From Culex pipiens pallens (Eukaryota > Arthropoda > Insecta > Diptera > Culicidae), in assembly GCF_016801865.2 (NCBI RefSeq), contig NC_068938.1:16367452-16431451 (forward strand): a stretch of 64,000 nucleotides of DNA. The letters are read 5' to 3'. The position numbers and the translations under genes were made by a program. The notes under the pieces were generated by a model. That model saw only the letters and a list, made by a program, of their open reading frames with translations. It had not been told where the DNA came from and did not search any database. Below, piece by piece: positions 23,276 to 35,340 of the stretch (the first letter of the stretch is position 1; each line of letters starts with the position of its first letter).

Positions 23276-26200
23276 TTGTTTATTTTTTCAGATTTTTTAG
23301 GGGCAAACCAGGAAAAGGGTCAGCGAATATTTCTTAATAAATTTTGAAATATTCTTTTAGATTTATTTCACAAAAAGATAGTTACATGAAATATGTAAGC
23401 ATTTAGCAATATTTTAGAAACATTTACAATACAATACAGTTTTCAAAAAAAAAATACAGAATCCTGCATTACCCACTCTTCTCGACCTAAATAAGTTATG
23501 TGATACGAATCAAAAATATCTTCAAGTATCATGTGAGTGACTTACAGATTGTTTTTATGCATTATAATTTAAACATAAATAATACATTTTTTTATACAAA
23601 AATGAAAAAAAATAAAAGAAATGTAGTAACATTCAAAAGTTTATTAATTTAATTAATTAACAAAAAAAATAAAAAATTGAATTGATCAAATTCAATTTGA
23701 ATTTTGCATCTTTCAATAATTTAAATAAAAAATAATCAAGTTAATGCTCAAATTAATTTAATTGTATAGCATTTTTTTAACTATAAAATGCTGCGGTTTA
23801 GATTATTTCCTTTTCAAGGGAATATTTTTTAAAAAAATGTTTGTATTTTAAACAAAATAGTAATCCTCTATGTTTTCGCCGTCCGACTTTTTTTGTATCT
23901 TTTATATGAATCAATTTTTGTGTTTTAATTATTGAAATGATCATGAAACTTTGTCCATTATTTTTATAGAAAGTGCACAAAATTTCCATTTTTTTTCCTA
24001 ATTTTGGTTGTACCGGGCAACAATCCAATTTTATAAGAAAATTGAATTGACCATTGTGGCAGCCGCTAGTTTTATTTTTTATTTTATTTTTTACTACTTT
24101 TTTACTACTTTTTTACTAAGTTTTATTTTTTACTTTGAAAATTAAATTAACGGTCCAGAGAAATTATACATTTTTATGCCATTTGTATTGAAAAAATAAC
24201 AATAGACTGTTCATAAAAATATCATCTTAAAGATGCATTGGACTGAAAAAAATTATAAAATTTTGATTTTGCTTTAAAAATGATAGATTAAATTTTGATT
24301 GACATTTTTTCATTGTTGTTCCAAAAAATCATATCTCTTTTAAAAGATTTATGACCCAAAAATCAAAATTTTCTTAACTAGCCTATAATTTTTGTATGGT
24401 CCTCAGGATCATTTTCACATCATTAACAAAAAAAAATATTTTTCGAAAATTCAGGCCTAAAAGGGTTAAAAAAATCGATAGTTTGAAAACTACGTAATTT
24501 GGGAGTAATTTTTTGGAAATGAAAAATCAAATTAATAAATCAGGATTCTTTTTGCCGTGTGACTTTTTTTTCTCTCAAGTCTTTTATTTTTTAAAGGTTG
24601 TAAATGAATGAAAATAAACATTTTTATGAATGTTTCTATTTCTGTTGTGCGATTGACTCAGGACCACGAATTTGATAAAATCATCATCAAAAAATGGGAT
24701 CGAAGGGGTTTCAAAATCTTTTGTGCTATTAAAAAAAAGTCTGATTCTACCAAAACTTTGGAAATTCAATTCAACGAAATATTTGAATTAGATGTTTACA
24801 CTTTAACATTAAGAAATGACTTCGAGACATTGAGCCATTTTCTTTGAAGACATTTTGAATATTATTTTTGGGCTAAATTGACTATGGATTAGGGTGCCCA
24901 GAATATGAGACTTTTTTTTTCAAAACCTCGCTCCACAAGCTGAATATTGTTCTTTGACCTATTTTAGGACTCTGGGACAAATATGAGCAAAATCGGTCAT
25001 CATTTATCCATTGATACTCGGAGGTGAAGTTTTTTATGGGAAAAATCGAAAAAATGAATGGAAAACCCAAGTTTCTTACGGTTTGGTCTGCACGGTATGC
25101 TACTTCCTCGATCCTGAAAAGTTAGAAGCGATTTAAAAAAGTCATTTTTGTATGAAAAACATTTTTTTCACTTTAGGATCGGGTATTAATGGGTTAATCT
25201 TAACCAATTTCGCTCAAAATTTACACAGATGCTTTAAATAACCCAAAAAACAGTTTTCCGCTTGTAGAGCAGGGGGTCATTTTTTTCTGGGCACCCTACT
25301 ATGGATGCATTTTTATGCAGTTTTTAATTTTGTTCTTTGGCATTTAAGATTTTAAATATCGATATTATACTTGAGCAGTCAATTAATTCAATCAATCTTA
25401 TTTTTTTAATGCTTAGTTTCTGACTCTTCAGTGAAATCAGTCTACGTCATCTCAGCCACAAGCTACCAACAACCGATTTCCCCAGCATAAATTATTCATA
25501 AACTCACCACCTTCCCTCCACTCTGGCCGCAAGCAGCGTGAGATGTATTAACTTATTAAACAATCGTCCTTGCTGCTGCTGCTGCTTCATCATCCTTCCC
25601 AAAGTGGCGCCAAATTAGAATATGACTTGCTTGGCACAAGGCATTTAGTCTGGCACGCCATGAAGTGGAAAAGTTTCGCGCGGTGGGCCATCTGCTGCCA
25701 ACTTCCAACTTTACGGGATGCAACTCATCGTGAAAATGTGCTTGAAACAACACTGCAAAACTGTACTGTTCGGTACTACTGTAAAACTGTAATTACTCCG
25801 ACAATGGCCGGCTCGACTCTCCCAGGGGGGGAAGGAAACCATTCGTAGCAAATGATTTCAGTCTAGAGGCCGGCTAAAACGAGAAAGTTTTGCCCTGCAC
25901 CGCTGTTTCCAATTAAACAGTGGGACTGCTGAAACTGGAGGAAATATGAAAAAGCTACCTCGCCGTGTGATGACCATCATAAAATCACTGGACAAAGCTC
26001 GGACCAAAGCTCTTAAAAAAGCGTAAAAATCGTCATTTTGCTGAGGAGCCGGCATGCAAAGCCACAATCATCATAAACTGAAAATCTCTTTGTGTTTCTA
26101 CACGTTGAAGTTTAGTGGAGCATTGTCCGGGAAGAAAAAATCTCGTCTCGAGGTACTTCTGTCGAGGACAGCATCCAAGAAACCACAAGGGGAGGGGAGA

Positions 26201-27375
26201 CCGCACAAAGGCAGCGCTAAAGATACAAAATACTAATGATTAAAGGCATAAAATATGAATGCATAAAAAGTAACTGGCCGCCTTTTATCTTCAAAGAGAT
26301 TTTTGTGTGCTGCACAAATGGGAGTACACTCAATTGTATTTCTAAATAAAATATAAGATTTTTTTTTTAGCAATTTTGAACCTTTTGAAAAAAAAATAAG
26401 ATTGAAATATGTTTGTACCCCATGACATTGGATTTTGGTTTCCAAATTTATTAAATTCAATTTTGGCGTATTTTAAACTACTGAGATCATTCTTGAACAT
26501 ATATCTTTGAATTTGTGTATCTTTTCTTTTATTCTCCTCGCAACAAAACAGCTCTGCATGCTTTCAGAGTCATAAAGCTTTTGGTTTACCACCCACAGCC
26601 AAACGCCCTCCACCCTTCCTTCAGTACGAGACAAAATGCATGTGGTGGGTGTGTGCGGTCAGGACCTCCCACCGGTTGGCTGTCAGTGTGTGACAGGGAT
26701 TCACCATCCTCAGCCCTTTTAGCGGGAAATTTAGTAACGCTGAAACAATCTTGTTTCAGTCTCATGTTCAACCTGCTTACTGCACAGAGGGTTGAAACGG
26801 ATATAAAAATGGAGGTGTTCTGATGTTTTATTTTATCTATTCTTGTATCTGAGAATAGCAGAAGATAGATATTTTAAATTAATAAGTCTTTGAACAACAG
26901 TTTAAACTTGGCCAATTGACGAAAGAGTATATTTTTGGCTGTAACAAATATTTTAAGATTTGCCTTCCTTTTGAAAAAAAAAATCTCAAAAATCTGTACA
27001 TACTATGTTATTTATTTTCCTTTTAAAGTTTCTGACATTTAAATTTATAATTTGTTTGCCTTTCTGACATTTAAATTTTATAAATTTATTCGTTCAAAAT
27101 ACAGCGAGGCCAAAAGAGACAAATGATCTTTTTTTTAATCAATCAGTAAAGCACCAGCATTTTACCAGGCTCATCTTATAGTATAGAACACTCTTCTTGA
27201 AAGTTAAGCAGAAGAATCACCCATTTTTTTTTTGATTTACATGAGGCTTTGTTTAAAAATTCCTTATGTGTAATGACCAGTTAGTTTTCCCACGTTATTC
27301 TCAGTACAATTTTTCGGACTGGTCATGAGCTAAAATCATATTTAAAAAATCGGGTGTTGAGTTTGATCCAAAAAA
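23276..27375 (-). other. Shaw intron with no gene seen apart from listed elements
   Basis: Positions 23276-24880 are AT-rich with long homopolymer tracts. Positions 25430-26250 and 26510-26820 are GC-richer, unique-looking and without a credible exon. The rest is AT-rich. Confidence 0.5.
24890..25298. mobile_element. hAT-like MITE with perfect 8-bp duplication, 409 bp
   Basis: It begins TAGGGTGCCCAG and ends CTGGGCACCCTA. The flanks are the identical octamer CTATGGAT (24882-24889 and 25299-25306). Both the TAGGG terminus and the 8-bp duplication are typical of hAT elements. No coding capacity. Confidence 0.9.
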
Positions 27376-27377
27376 TA

Positions 27378-27766
27378 CAGTCCAGACTCGATAATCCAAA
27401 GCCTCGATTATCCAAGGTTTGGATATCCGAAGTTCGATTATCCGAAGGTTTGTATGGGACCTAGGATAATCCAACCATGATTTTTTTTGTATTTTTTATT
27501 TTCTTACTTTAAACATCAAATCCGAGTTCTGCGACCCCATTGCAGTCAAATTTGAATGGTTGATTGCCATAACAATTACAAAACGTATTTTTTTCAATAC
27601 TTCATCATCGCCATTTTGGCCGCCATCATGGATTTAAAAATTCTAAATCACTTTAGAGTAGTTTACTAGTTATAAAATCAAAAATAAGACAACAACAAAA
27701 AAAAACGTGATTTGATTATCCGAAATGAAATTTTGCCAAGGCCTTCGGATAATCGAATCTGGACTG
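27378..27766. mobile_element. Pogo/Tigger-like MITE, 389 bp, complete
   Basis: The termini are CAGTCCAGACTCGATAATCC and TTCGGATAATCGAATCTGGACTG (end portion), with TA on both flanks (27376-27377, 27767-27768). Just inside the left end, ATCCGAAGTTCGATTATCC repeats the terminal motif. It is the reference for the split copy at 59348-63185 and the fragment at 40250-40448. Confidence 0.85.
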
Positions 27767-27789
27767 TACTTCTATTTAGCAATTCTATG

Positions 27790-28760
27790 AGATTTCGGTC
27801 ATTCGATCTTTTTTGTATTTTTTAATCCAGCTGAAACTTTTTAGGTGCCTTTGGTATGCCCAAAGAAGCCATTTTGCGTCATTAGTTTGTCCGTATAATT
27901 TTACATACAAACTTGGTAGCTGTCCATACAAAAATGATGTTTAGAAAATTCAAAAATCTGTTTGAAGGAATTCTTTGATCGATTTGGTGTCTTGGGCAAG
28001 GTTGTAGGTTGGTTGGATTAGGGCTACACCGAAGAAAAAACTTATACACGGTAAAAACAAATTTGGTGATTTTTTATTTAACTTTTTGTCAATAAAACTC
28101 GATTTGCAAAAAAAAATCATTTTTAATATGTTTTAGGGGACATCAAATGGCAACTTTTCAGAAATTTCCAGAACGGGTAAGAAATCTTTGACCGAGTTAT
28201 GAGAATTTTTGAATCAATACTCAAAAAAAATAAAAATAATATTAGTCGCTAACATTCTTCAACTTCATTTTTCTAAGTAAAATCGAATTTACAATTCAAA
28301 AACAAGTTAGTGAAATTTCGATAAAATACACCGTATTCAAGTTATAGCCAATTTTAGGTAACTTTTTTGAAAATAGTCGAAGTTATTCAATTTTTAAAAT
28401 AAGTGTCCATGTTTGCCCACTTTTGAAAAAAAATATTTTTCGAAAAGCTGAGAAAAAATCTCTATATTTTGCTTTTTTGAACTTTGCTGATACGACCCTT
28501 AGTGGCTGAGATATTGCCATGCAAAGATTTAGAAACAGGTTAATTGAAGTTATCTAAGTCTCAAACAAACCACCATTTTCTGATGTCAGCATCTCAGCAA
28601 CTAATGGTCCAATTTTAAATGTTTAAATATGAAACATTCGTGAAATTTTCCGATCTTTTTGAAAACAATATTTTCATTTTTTTAAATTAATATTGAATAA
28701 TATTTTTTAGCCTTTTTGAAATGTCAATCTTGATTTATTTTTTTTTAATTTTGTTTTCGA
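27790..28760 (-). repeat. Dispersed repeat family A, long inverted copy
   Basis: It is the reverse complement of the 22360-23275 copy: GGTAGCTGTCCATACAAAAA, AATCTTTGACCGAGTTATGA and GATACGACCCTTAGTGGCTG appear in mirror order. It begins 23 bp after the pogo-like MITE. Confidence 0.7.
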
Positions 28761-28789
28761 AAAGATCGAAAAATTTCACGGCAGTTTCA

Positions 28790-29000
28790 TATTTTAACAA
28801 AATTTCTTCAAAAGATACAGATTTTCAATTTTCATAAATCATTTTTGTATGGACAGCTGCCAAAATTGTATTTAAAATTTATATGGACAAACTAATGATT
28901 CAAAATTGCTTTTTTAAGCATACCAAAGGCACCAAAAAAGTTTCAGCCGGATTTTAAAATTTTAAAATTAAACTTAAAAAAATGAATTCGTAGAAAATTG
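28790..29000 (+). repeat. Dispersed repeat family A, short direct copy
   Basis: TTTTTGTATGGACAGCTGCC and AAGCATACCAAAGGCACC mark a short plus-strand copy beside the minus-strand long copy, so the two form a head-to-head inverted pair. Confidence 0.65.
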
Positions 29001-29261
29001 CTCTATTAACAAAACAGAAAAATTCACAAAAAAAATCATTTGTTATCGAGCCAATTTTTGCGAAAATTTCATCAGAGAAGAATATTTTTTCACATAATTA
29101 ACTTTCTAAGACGCTGTATCTTGGCAATCAGATGACCGATCAATAAAGTTCAAAAACGAAAATTGTAAAAAAAATCTTTCAGGGTTGCTTTTCTGAATAA
29201 ATTCATATGAAAATGATGCATTAGGAAATTTAATTGAAATTTTTTATAGGTCAAATAATTG

Positions 29262-30192
29262 TAGGAGAAAGTGGGGCAAGTGTAACAAGCTAAGGAAATG
29301 CTCGTTATAACCCATTAAAAACGTTAAAAAATCTGTCGGATTTTTTTATAATCGTCTTATTCCAGGTTTTGACTAAGACTTTGAAAGATCAAGTTTTAAA
29401 AAATTCCTGTTTTTTAATGTAAAAAATGATTTTAAAATTTTTGATTTTCCGTACGTTCTACTCAAGTGGGACAAGACGAACAACCCGTTTGGGCAAGAGG
29501 AACAATGAATGAAACAACATGTTAATTTGCTAACAATTGAACTGTTATCACTAAGATACATCAGATTTGAATGTATTGGAAACGTTTCTTTCATTTTTAG
29601 ATTAAATAATAATATTTTACTAAAAAATTTATCGTTTTTAGGAAAAAAAATTACTTAGATCATAAACAGTAAATTTTCATAATATCACTTTATTTTATAT
29701 GGACAATTTTCTTTAACAATTGTTTATCAGTTTTTAAGTACTTTTATGTATTTATTTCCCAATAAAATGTGTTGTTGCAGCAATTCGTATTTTTCCCATA
29801 CTAAAAATCCATATGGTACACTTGCCCCACCTGAACAAGATTTTTTAAAAGCTCTCAACAGAAATAACTAAAAGTTAAATCATACTTTATGATAGGCGCA
29901 GGTCATTGGTAGGGACACTACTGATCTAGGAAAAATTGCATTTTGATAAAATGAGCCTTAAAACGAACCCTAAGCCTTATTTTGTACTTTCCAAATATTA
30001 TAAGAAAACAAAGGGTTTGAAAAAAACTTCATTAAATCTTATGCTCCGTGGCGTTTACGTCGTTTTGGCGGTTATTTGGTAGTAGAATCAGCTAATTGCA
30101 TTGTTGGCAACAATTCCTCATACTGTAAATAATCAAAATTGTAAAAATTACGGCCGTACGAACGATTCTTCCTCTTACCCCACCTTCCCCTA
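29262..30192. mobile_element. TAGGGGAAGGTGGGG element, about 930 bp
   Basis: The left end TAGGAGAAAGTGGGGCAAG and the inverted right end TAGGGGAAGGTGGGGTAAG bound the element; TA may be the target duplication. Internal copies of the motif occur at 29465 (AGTGGGACAAG) and 29818 (CACTTGCCCCACC). No transposase frame. Confidence 0.7.
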
Positions 30193-30343
30193 TAGGGTTG
30201 AAAAGATTCATCGATTACTCATCCAACGATAGGTCACATAATGTATCCGGACATCTGAATAACTAACATATGTCTTACAAAAATTCATCCTTTACAATCA
30301 CAAACAAATGCCAAAATCATTTTGAAGCATTACTTTTGAAGTA

Positions 30344-30543
30344 CCGTAAACTGGGGTGACTTTGATAGCCCGGGGTGACTTTGATAGGTTTTTCAAATGC
30401 CCATCAAATTAGTATCTAAACATTTTTGAGAATTTTAAGTAAGGGATAGCTTATTATCGAACATATATGCAAAAATGTGACTGTTCAAAATTCAAAATTC
30501 TATCAATGTCACCCCGGGCTATCAAATTCACCCCAGTTTACGG
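30344..30543. mobile_element. CCGTAAAC-family MITE, complete 200-bp palindromic copy
   Basis: The element starts CCGTAAACTGGGGTGACTTT and ends, inverted, with the same motif, flanked by TA (30342-30343, 30544-30545). The inverted arms extend about 50 bp (CTTTGATAGCCCGGGGTGAC on the left, GTCACCCCGGGCTATCAAA on the right), so single-stranded DNA or RNA would fold into a long hairpin. Confidence 0.9.
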
Positions 30544-30554
30544 TACTTTACTAA

Positions 30555-30760
30555 ACGTTTTAAGACGGATCAAATGAGACCAACTCTTCCAAATCGGTTA
30601 AGCCAGTGCCGATATAATCGAAAGACATTTTTTTTGGTGGGTCTAGAAGGTCTAATAAGGAAATTAATTTTTCGAGTGATTTTACAGCCTTTCCTCGGTG
30701 AGGCAAAAATGTTATTTGGTAACCCTGGTGCACAATCACTTTTAATTATGAAAGCATATT
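30555..30760. repeat. Dispersed repeat family B copy (CGAGTGATTTTAYAGCCTTT)
   Basis: AATCGGTTAAGCCAGTGCCG and TTTTTCGAGTGATTTTACAG with CCTTTCCTCGGTGAGG recur at 37540-37650 and 58690-58935. The long frames here are not supported as genes. Confidence 0.6.
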
Positions 30761-30763
30761 TCG

Positions 30764-31978
30764 GAGTAATAAACACAATTTATCATCCTTAAGCGTCTTC
30801 ACAAATTTATCTCCTCGCCATCCTCCTCATCCCCAAACTTGATTCCATTTCAACCTCGCCCAAACAAATTCATTTCCCTAAAGAAAAAACCACTCGCGAT
30901 AGCGAAATAAAAAGTTCGCGAAAAGCTCGAATCTGTTGCACTTCTGCCGACTTTTCCTGACCACCTCGAGAAAAGAAGTCAAACCGACGGAGCGGTCTAG
31001 TGGCAGACAGACACCGACCGAACGAACAACCAGCTCAGCCAAATTAGCATAATTTATGCAAAATGTTTGTTTTCGATTTGCATAGTTTAAGTGTGGGAAG
31101 AGGGAGGAGAAGAAGCAAGCTTTCAAGGCGGCACGTGACAAGCGTTCGTTAGAGAGCGGCCAAAGTTTGCTAGATTTGAAGGATTTCGGCCTTTTCGAGT
31201 TGGCTCGTCGTCGATTTTTCCTTTCTGCATGGGGAGAGAAGGAGCAAAGGCCAGAGGGCTGTTTGTTTGGAAAATGATCGAAGGAGGAGGAGTGTTTGCG
31301 AATCGACTCTTCCTCAACTTGTTAGAACTATTGCCCGGGTAGCACTATAGGTAGCACTATGGTAGCCTTATAGTAGTAGTACTATCACTCTTGTTGATTG
31401 ATGAAAGGGACCATAAATAATCCCTTCATCAACGAGGAGTTGGGGTGTTGATGACACTCTCCTTTGCACTCTCGTTCCACAAAATTCTGCTGTTCGAGAA
31501 GCTGTTTGAACAGGACTCGGATGTCCTGCCTGATGAACGAGGGCTGCAAAATTTCCGATCTAACTTCCGCCCTCGTGTTCGAGAAGCTGCAGACTGATGG
31601 CAATCGATCGTTCTGGAAAACTTTTACTACGGACGTGCTAACGGGAGAGCACATGATTTGCAGAGCCATTAAAAGGGATGAGTTTAATTACTCTGGTCAC
31701 CGAGAGCAAATCCGTAATGGACGAGCTCATCATTTCGTTTGGAGCGATTTCAACTGGAAAATCTACTGATTGAGTTCAAACAGGGTTCAGATTGGGTTTG
31801 ATCTGGCGAAGGTTAATCAACTTTCTAACATAGTTTTTTTTTTCAGTGATTTTTTTTTTCGTTTCATGTTCAAATGAAAAATGTTAAACCATAGTTCATT
31901 GAAAAGTTGTAAAGTTGCCTATCATCTTGCATTTTTAAAGTTATTAATTGAGTAGTGAAATCTAAAATAATTGCTTAG
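30764..31978 (-). other. Unique GC-richer intron segment with a coding-like patch
   Basis: Positions 30790-31320 look unique. At 31464-31769 a plus frame ending FVWSDFNWKIY has fairly balanced composition, and GTTCGAGAAGCTG occurs twice (about 31493 and 31578). It may be a decayed gene or element fragment; I do not recognise it. Confidence 0.3.
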
Positions 31979-31981
31979 TAA

Positions 31982-32462
31982 GGCCGTTGCAAATATTTTT
32001 TAAAGTTTATGTCCCTCGACTCTGACCAAAGTCGAGCGGGGGGCAAAAAAAATAAAAAAGTATAAAAATTGAAATTACGAGCCCTGGTTTCAACATTTCA
32101 ATGAAAAAAGTGTTTTAAAATGCAATATACACCTGTCCAGTTGTTTTGCCACATTTGTTTCCAAAATATCTAAGTATTGACAAAAATTTTATTTTTTGCT
32201 AAAAATAAAATTTTTGCTGTGCTTTACATTGAAATTTCATAAAAATTCAAAACATTTTTAAACAAGCCCAAACATGCTAAATATGATTATCAATGCAGAA
32301 AAATGCATTTTAGATTGTTTTCAGTTGATTAGACTTCTATTTTCATGGAAATTTTGAAGTTTTCTTGTAAAATAATTTTTTGCCCCCTGTTTTTTCAGAC
32401 CAATTTTGAAGGGGGGGGGGGGGGGGGGGCGACATTAACTTTGAAAAATATTTGCAACGGCC
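31982..32462. mobile_element. Harbinger/Tourist-like MITE, 481 bp, TAA duplication
   Basis: Inverted termini GGCCGTTGCAAATATTTTT (left) and AAAATATTTGCAACGGCC (right) extend about 33 bp. TAA flanks both sides (31979-31981, 32463-32465). A run of 19 G at 32411-32429 lies just inside the right end and GCGGGGGGC inside the left. A 3-bp TWA duplication with a GGCC terminus suggests PIF/Harbinger; this is inference. Confidence 0.8.
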
Positions 32463-32465
32463 TAA

Positions 32466-34649
32466 AAAGTAAAGTCAAAACTAACAAAAATAAGAAAAAT
32501 ACAAACGTTCTGCAAACACCTATGCTTCAATTTTAAGGAGAGAAGTAAAAGTCAATGATGAGAAGTAAAGTATAAAACTGTGAAAACTAATATTCAAATT
32601 CAATCGTTTTTTAAAATGATTTTCACAGTTTGTTCCCAACCTATTTATTGTACGATGGTTCATGGTCGAGGAAGTTGATTTTTGATAGCAACTGACTTAA
32701 AACAAATAGATTTATTTTTGTTACTGCAGAAAAATCAGATTTTTTAAATTTCGTATATCCTGAGATTTTTAATTTAATTTGTCCAATTTTTCTTAGAATT
32801 TCTTTAAAATTGTTTGTGTTTCGATTTAGTATTTCTCTAGACGTCAAAAAATAACCAGTTTTGGAACATTTTCGATTTTTGATAAATGTTTGTATGGAAC
32901 AGTAATGACATTTTCAATCGAGAGCTCTTCAAATTTTATTTTCAAACATCAAAAAATCTTCAGTTTTTTCACTATTTGATGTGTTTTCGTGGATAAAAAA
33001 AAGCATTTTTTTAGCTATGGGAAAAAATGGACGTTTTGTTTTTCGTTAGGTTATAAATAAAAACAAAGTTATTTCTGGAAAATAACGAAAATTCATTTAA
33101 AAAAATAATTTAAAATCATTTTTGCATGAAAAATTAAATCAAAAAGTACTTTTGTAATTTTTTGGTACATTGCACCGTTTTCGAAACAAAGCCATTCTAA
33201 GGTTAAACATTTATTAAAAATTAAGGTCCTCGTTCAACTCTGAAAAAGGTGGTTTGAGAGTCCGTGAAAAATGGACATGCGTTGTGTGCCCCAGTATTAA
33301 GGAATGTCAATTAGAAATTGTTTTTTTTCATGATTTTTAAACACTTCAAAACAGAACTCGTTTTAAAAACAAATTCCTTAAGTAAGCACGTAACAATCAT
33401 CAGCAAAATTTACACTAGCACAAGTAACATCAAACACTGAAAACTGTAGAAAATTCTTAGGACCAACAAACCATAAAAATACCTGTCGTAAAAAAGTGAT
33501 GATATTTTTTTATCGCAATAGAGAGAGATACACAACAATATCAGGTAGCGCGTAATAAAAAGATATGAAAAGGTGTAATACATCAGACTACATTTCAACA
33601 GGACGCAAAAGCACAGAACCGGAAGTGAAAGCTTCAGAAAGGGTGGCCTCAGCAAGTTGAGAGAAAGAGTTTATTTACCTGCAGTTTCGTGCGGTGAGTT
33701 CAGTTCATTCCATGATGAGGTTTTCGGTGAGACCAGTCGTAAATGACACAATCACGATTCCGTCGTTGTTCGTAGGTATTTGTGCGCGCACGTAGCACCC
33801 ATTAAGAGGATTTTGATCAATTTTCCAAAAAGCATTTTAAGTCGTGGGGGTGCATGACATCATGGTTCCAGAACGTCCCAGAACGTCCCCGTTGGTGGCC
33901 ATCAATTTCCATTAAATTTGAGAAGAGGTTGATGCTGAACGTCCAGAAGGTCGGGAGAGGCAGAGGCAGAGGCAGAACAGAGAGAGCATAGAGCAAAAGG
34001 CAACCAAACTGAACAGAAAGCTTGAAGAAGGTGCCCATTTGCGGTTGACGTTGACAGCGAAAGACCTACAGATTATCGTCCCATCATGCTGGAGAGAGAG
34101 AGAGAGAGACGGGACGAGGGCGATTTTGTGATTGTTTGATTTTTCGAAACGGCAATCGATGGTGATTGAAGCGAGTGTTGTTTTTTTTGGTGTGTGAGTG
34201 TGTGTCAGTGTCGGGAATCAAACCGAGAAGTAGAGAGAAAAAGAGAAAACACGTTGGGAAGGGTAATAAGAAAGAGAAATGAGAAAAAAAAATTAGGAAA
34301 AGGGAAAAAGCACTCTTTAGAAAGTAAGCGTTTCTACTATTCAACAAAATTCTAACTACCAGCATTAGAAGAATACTTGGGGGCATTGGTGCACATTTGG
34401 AACTAAATTTCAATCTGATATGCTTGCAATTTTGATCAAAAGACAGACCTAAACAAAAAAAAAATAATTTTCGATTTTAATTAGCCCCCTAGCCCCCTAA
34501 AACATTTTTGCATCGGCAAATGTTTGGTATAAGCACTCACTTGAACTTTAATAAAATCTATTTTCAGGACATTGAATTATACATTTTTAATTTTCTACAA
34601 CATTAATTTGATGACAGTTGAATGATAAATTGCCAAGATATAAATATTT
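32466..34649 (-). other. Shaw intron, no gene seen
   Basis: AT-rich to about 33560. Positions 33600-34420 are GC-richer with GA-rich tracts (AGAGAGAGAGAGAG near 34092) and a GT tract near 34190. No splice-bounded open frame was found. Confidence 0.5.
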
Positions 34650-35340
34650 GAAATAAGAGCAATTCTCTACGAAATCAGCCGATTTCGAACTTTTTTATTT
34701 TTTTTTATTTTTTGATTTAGATTAAACTTTGTGGGGCCCTTCCCTATGACCAAAGAAGCCATTTTGTGTCATTGGTTCACCCATATAAGTCTCCACACAA
34801 TTTTGGTAGCTGTGAAAATCTGTAACTTTTGAAGAAATTTTCTGATCAATTCCAATTTTTTTATTACTTTTTTTTCACAAAAACTAAATTTTACAAAATC
34901 AGTAATTTTTTTTTTGATTTTCGAGATTATTTAAATATGATTTAGGGGTCCAAAACCCGCCACTTTTGAGCTATGGTCAAAAATCATGTCGCCCAGTTAA
35001 GGTTTTTTTTTTGAAACATTGTGATTCTAGTAAAAAATTAAATTTTGTATTTATTTTTTTGACCTCACTTTTAAAGGTAAAATTGAATTTTCAATCGAAA
35101 AGTACTTATACTTTACAATTTTTTTGATAAAGTGTGCCGTTTTGTTGATATAGCCACCGTAAGTTTGATTACAGCGAAATTTTTGCAGTTTTTAATTTTT
35201 TTCAAATAGTGACCATTTCTAAAATTATGTTTATTTGCAAATTTCAGTAAAATTGCTATAAAATTGTCTAAGAGGCATTGAAGATTAGACCTCTGGTTGC
35301 TGAGATACAGTGAATCAAGACTAAAATCTTGAAAGGGCAT
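34650..35340 (-). repeat. Dispersed repeat family A, diverged inverted copy
   Basis: AATTCTCTACGAAATCAGCC, TATGACCAAAGAAGCCATTT and, near the other end, TGAATCAAGACTAAAATCTTG follow the mirror order of the family. Divergence is higher than in the other copies. Confidence 0.6.
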
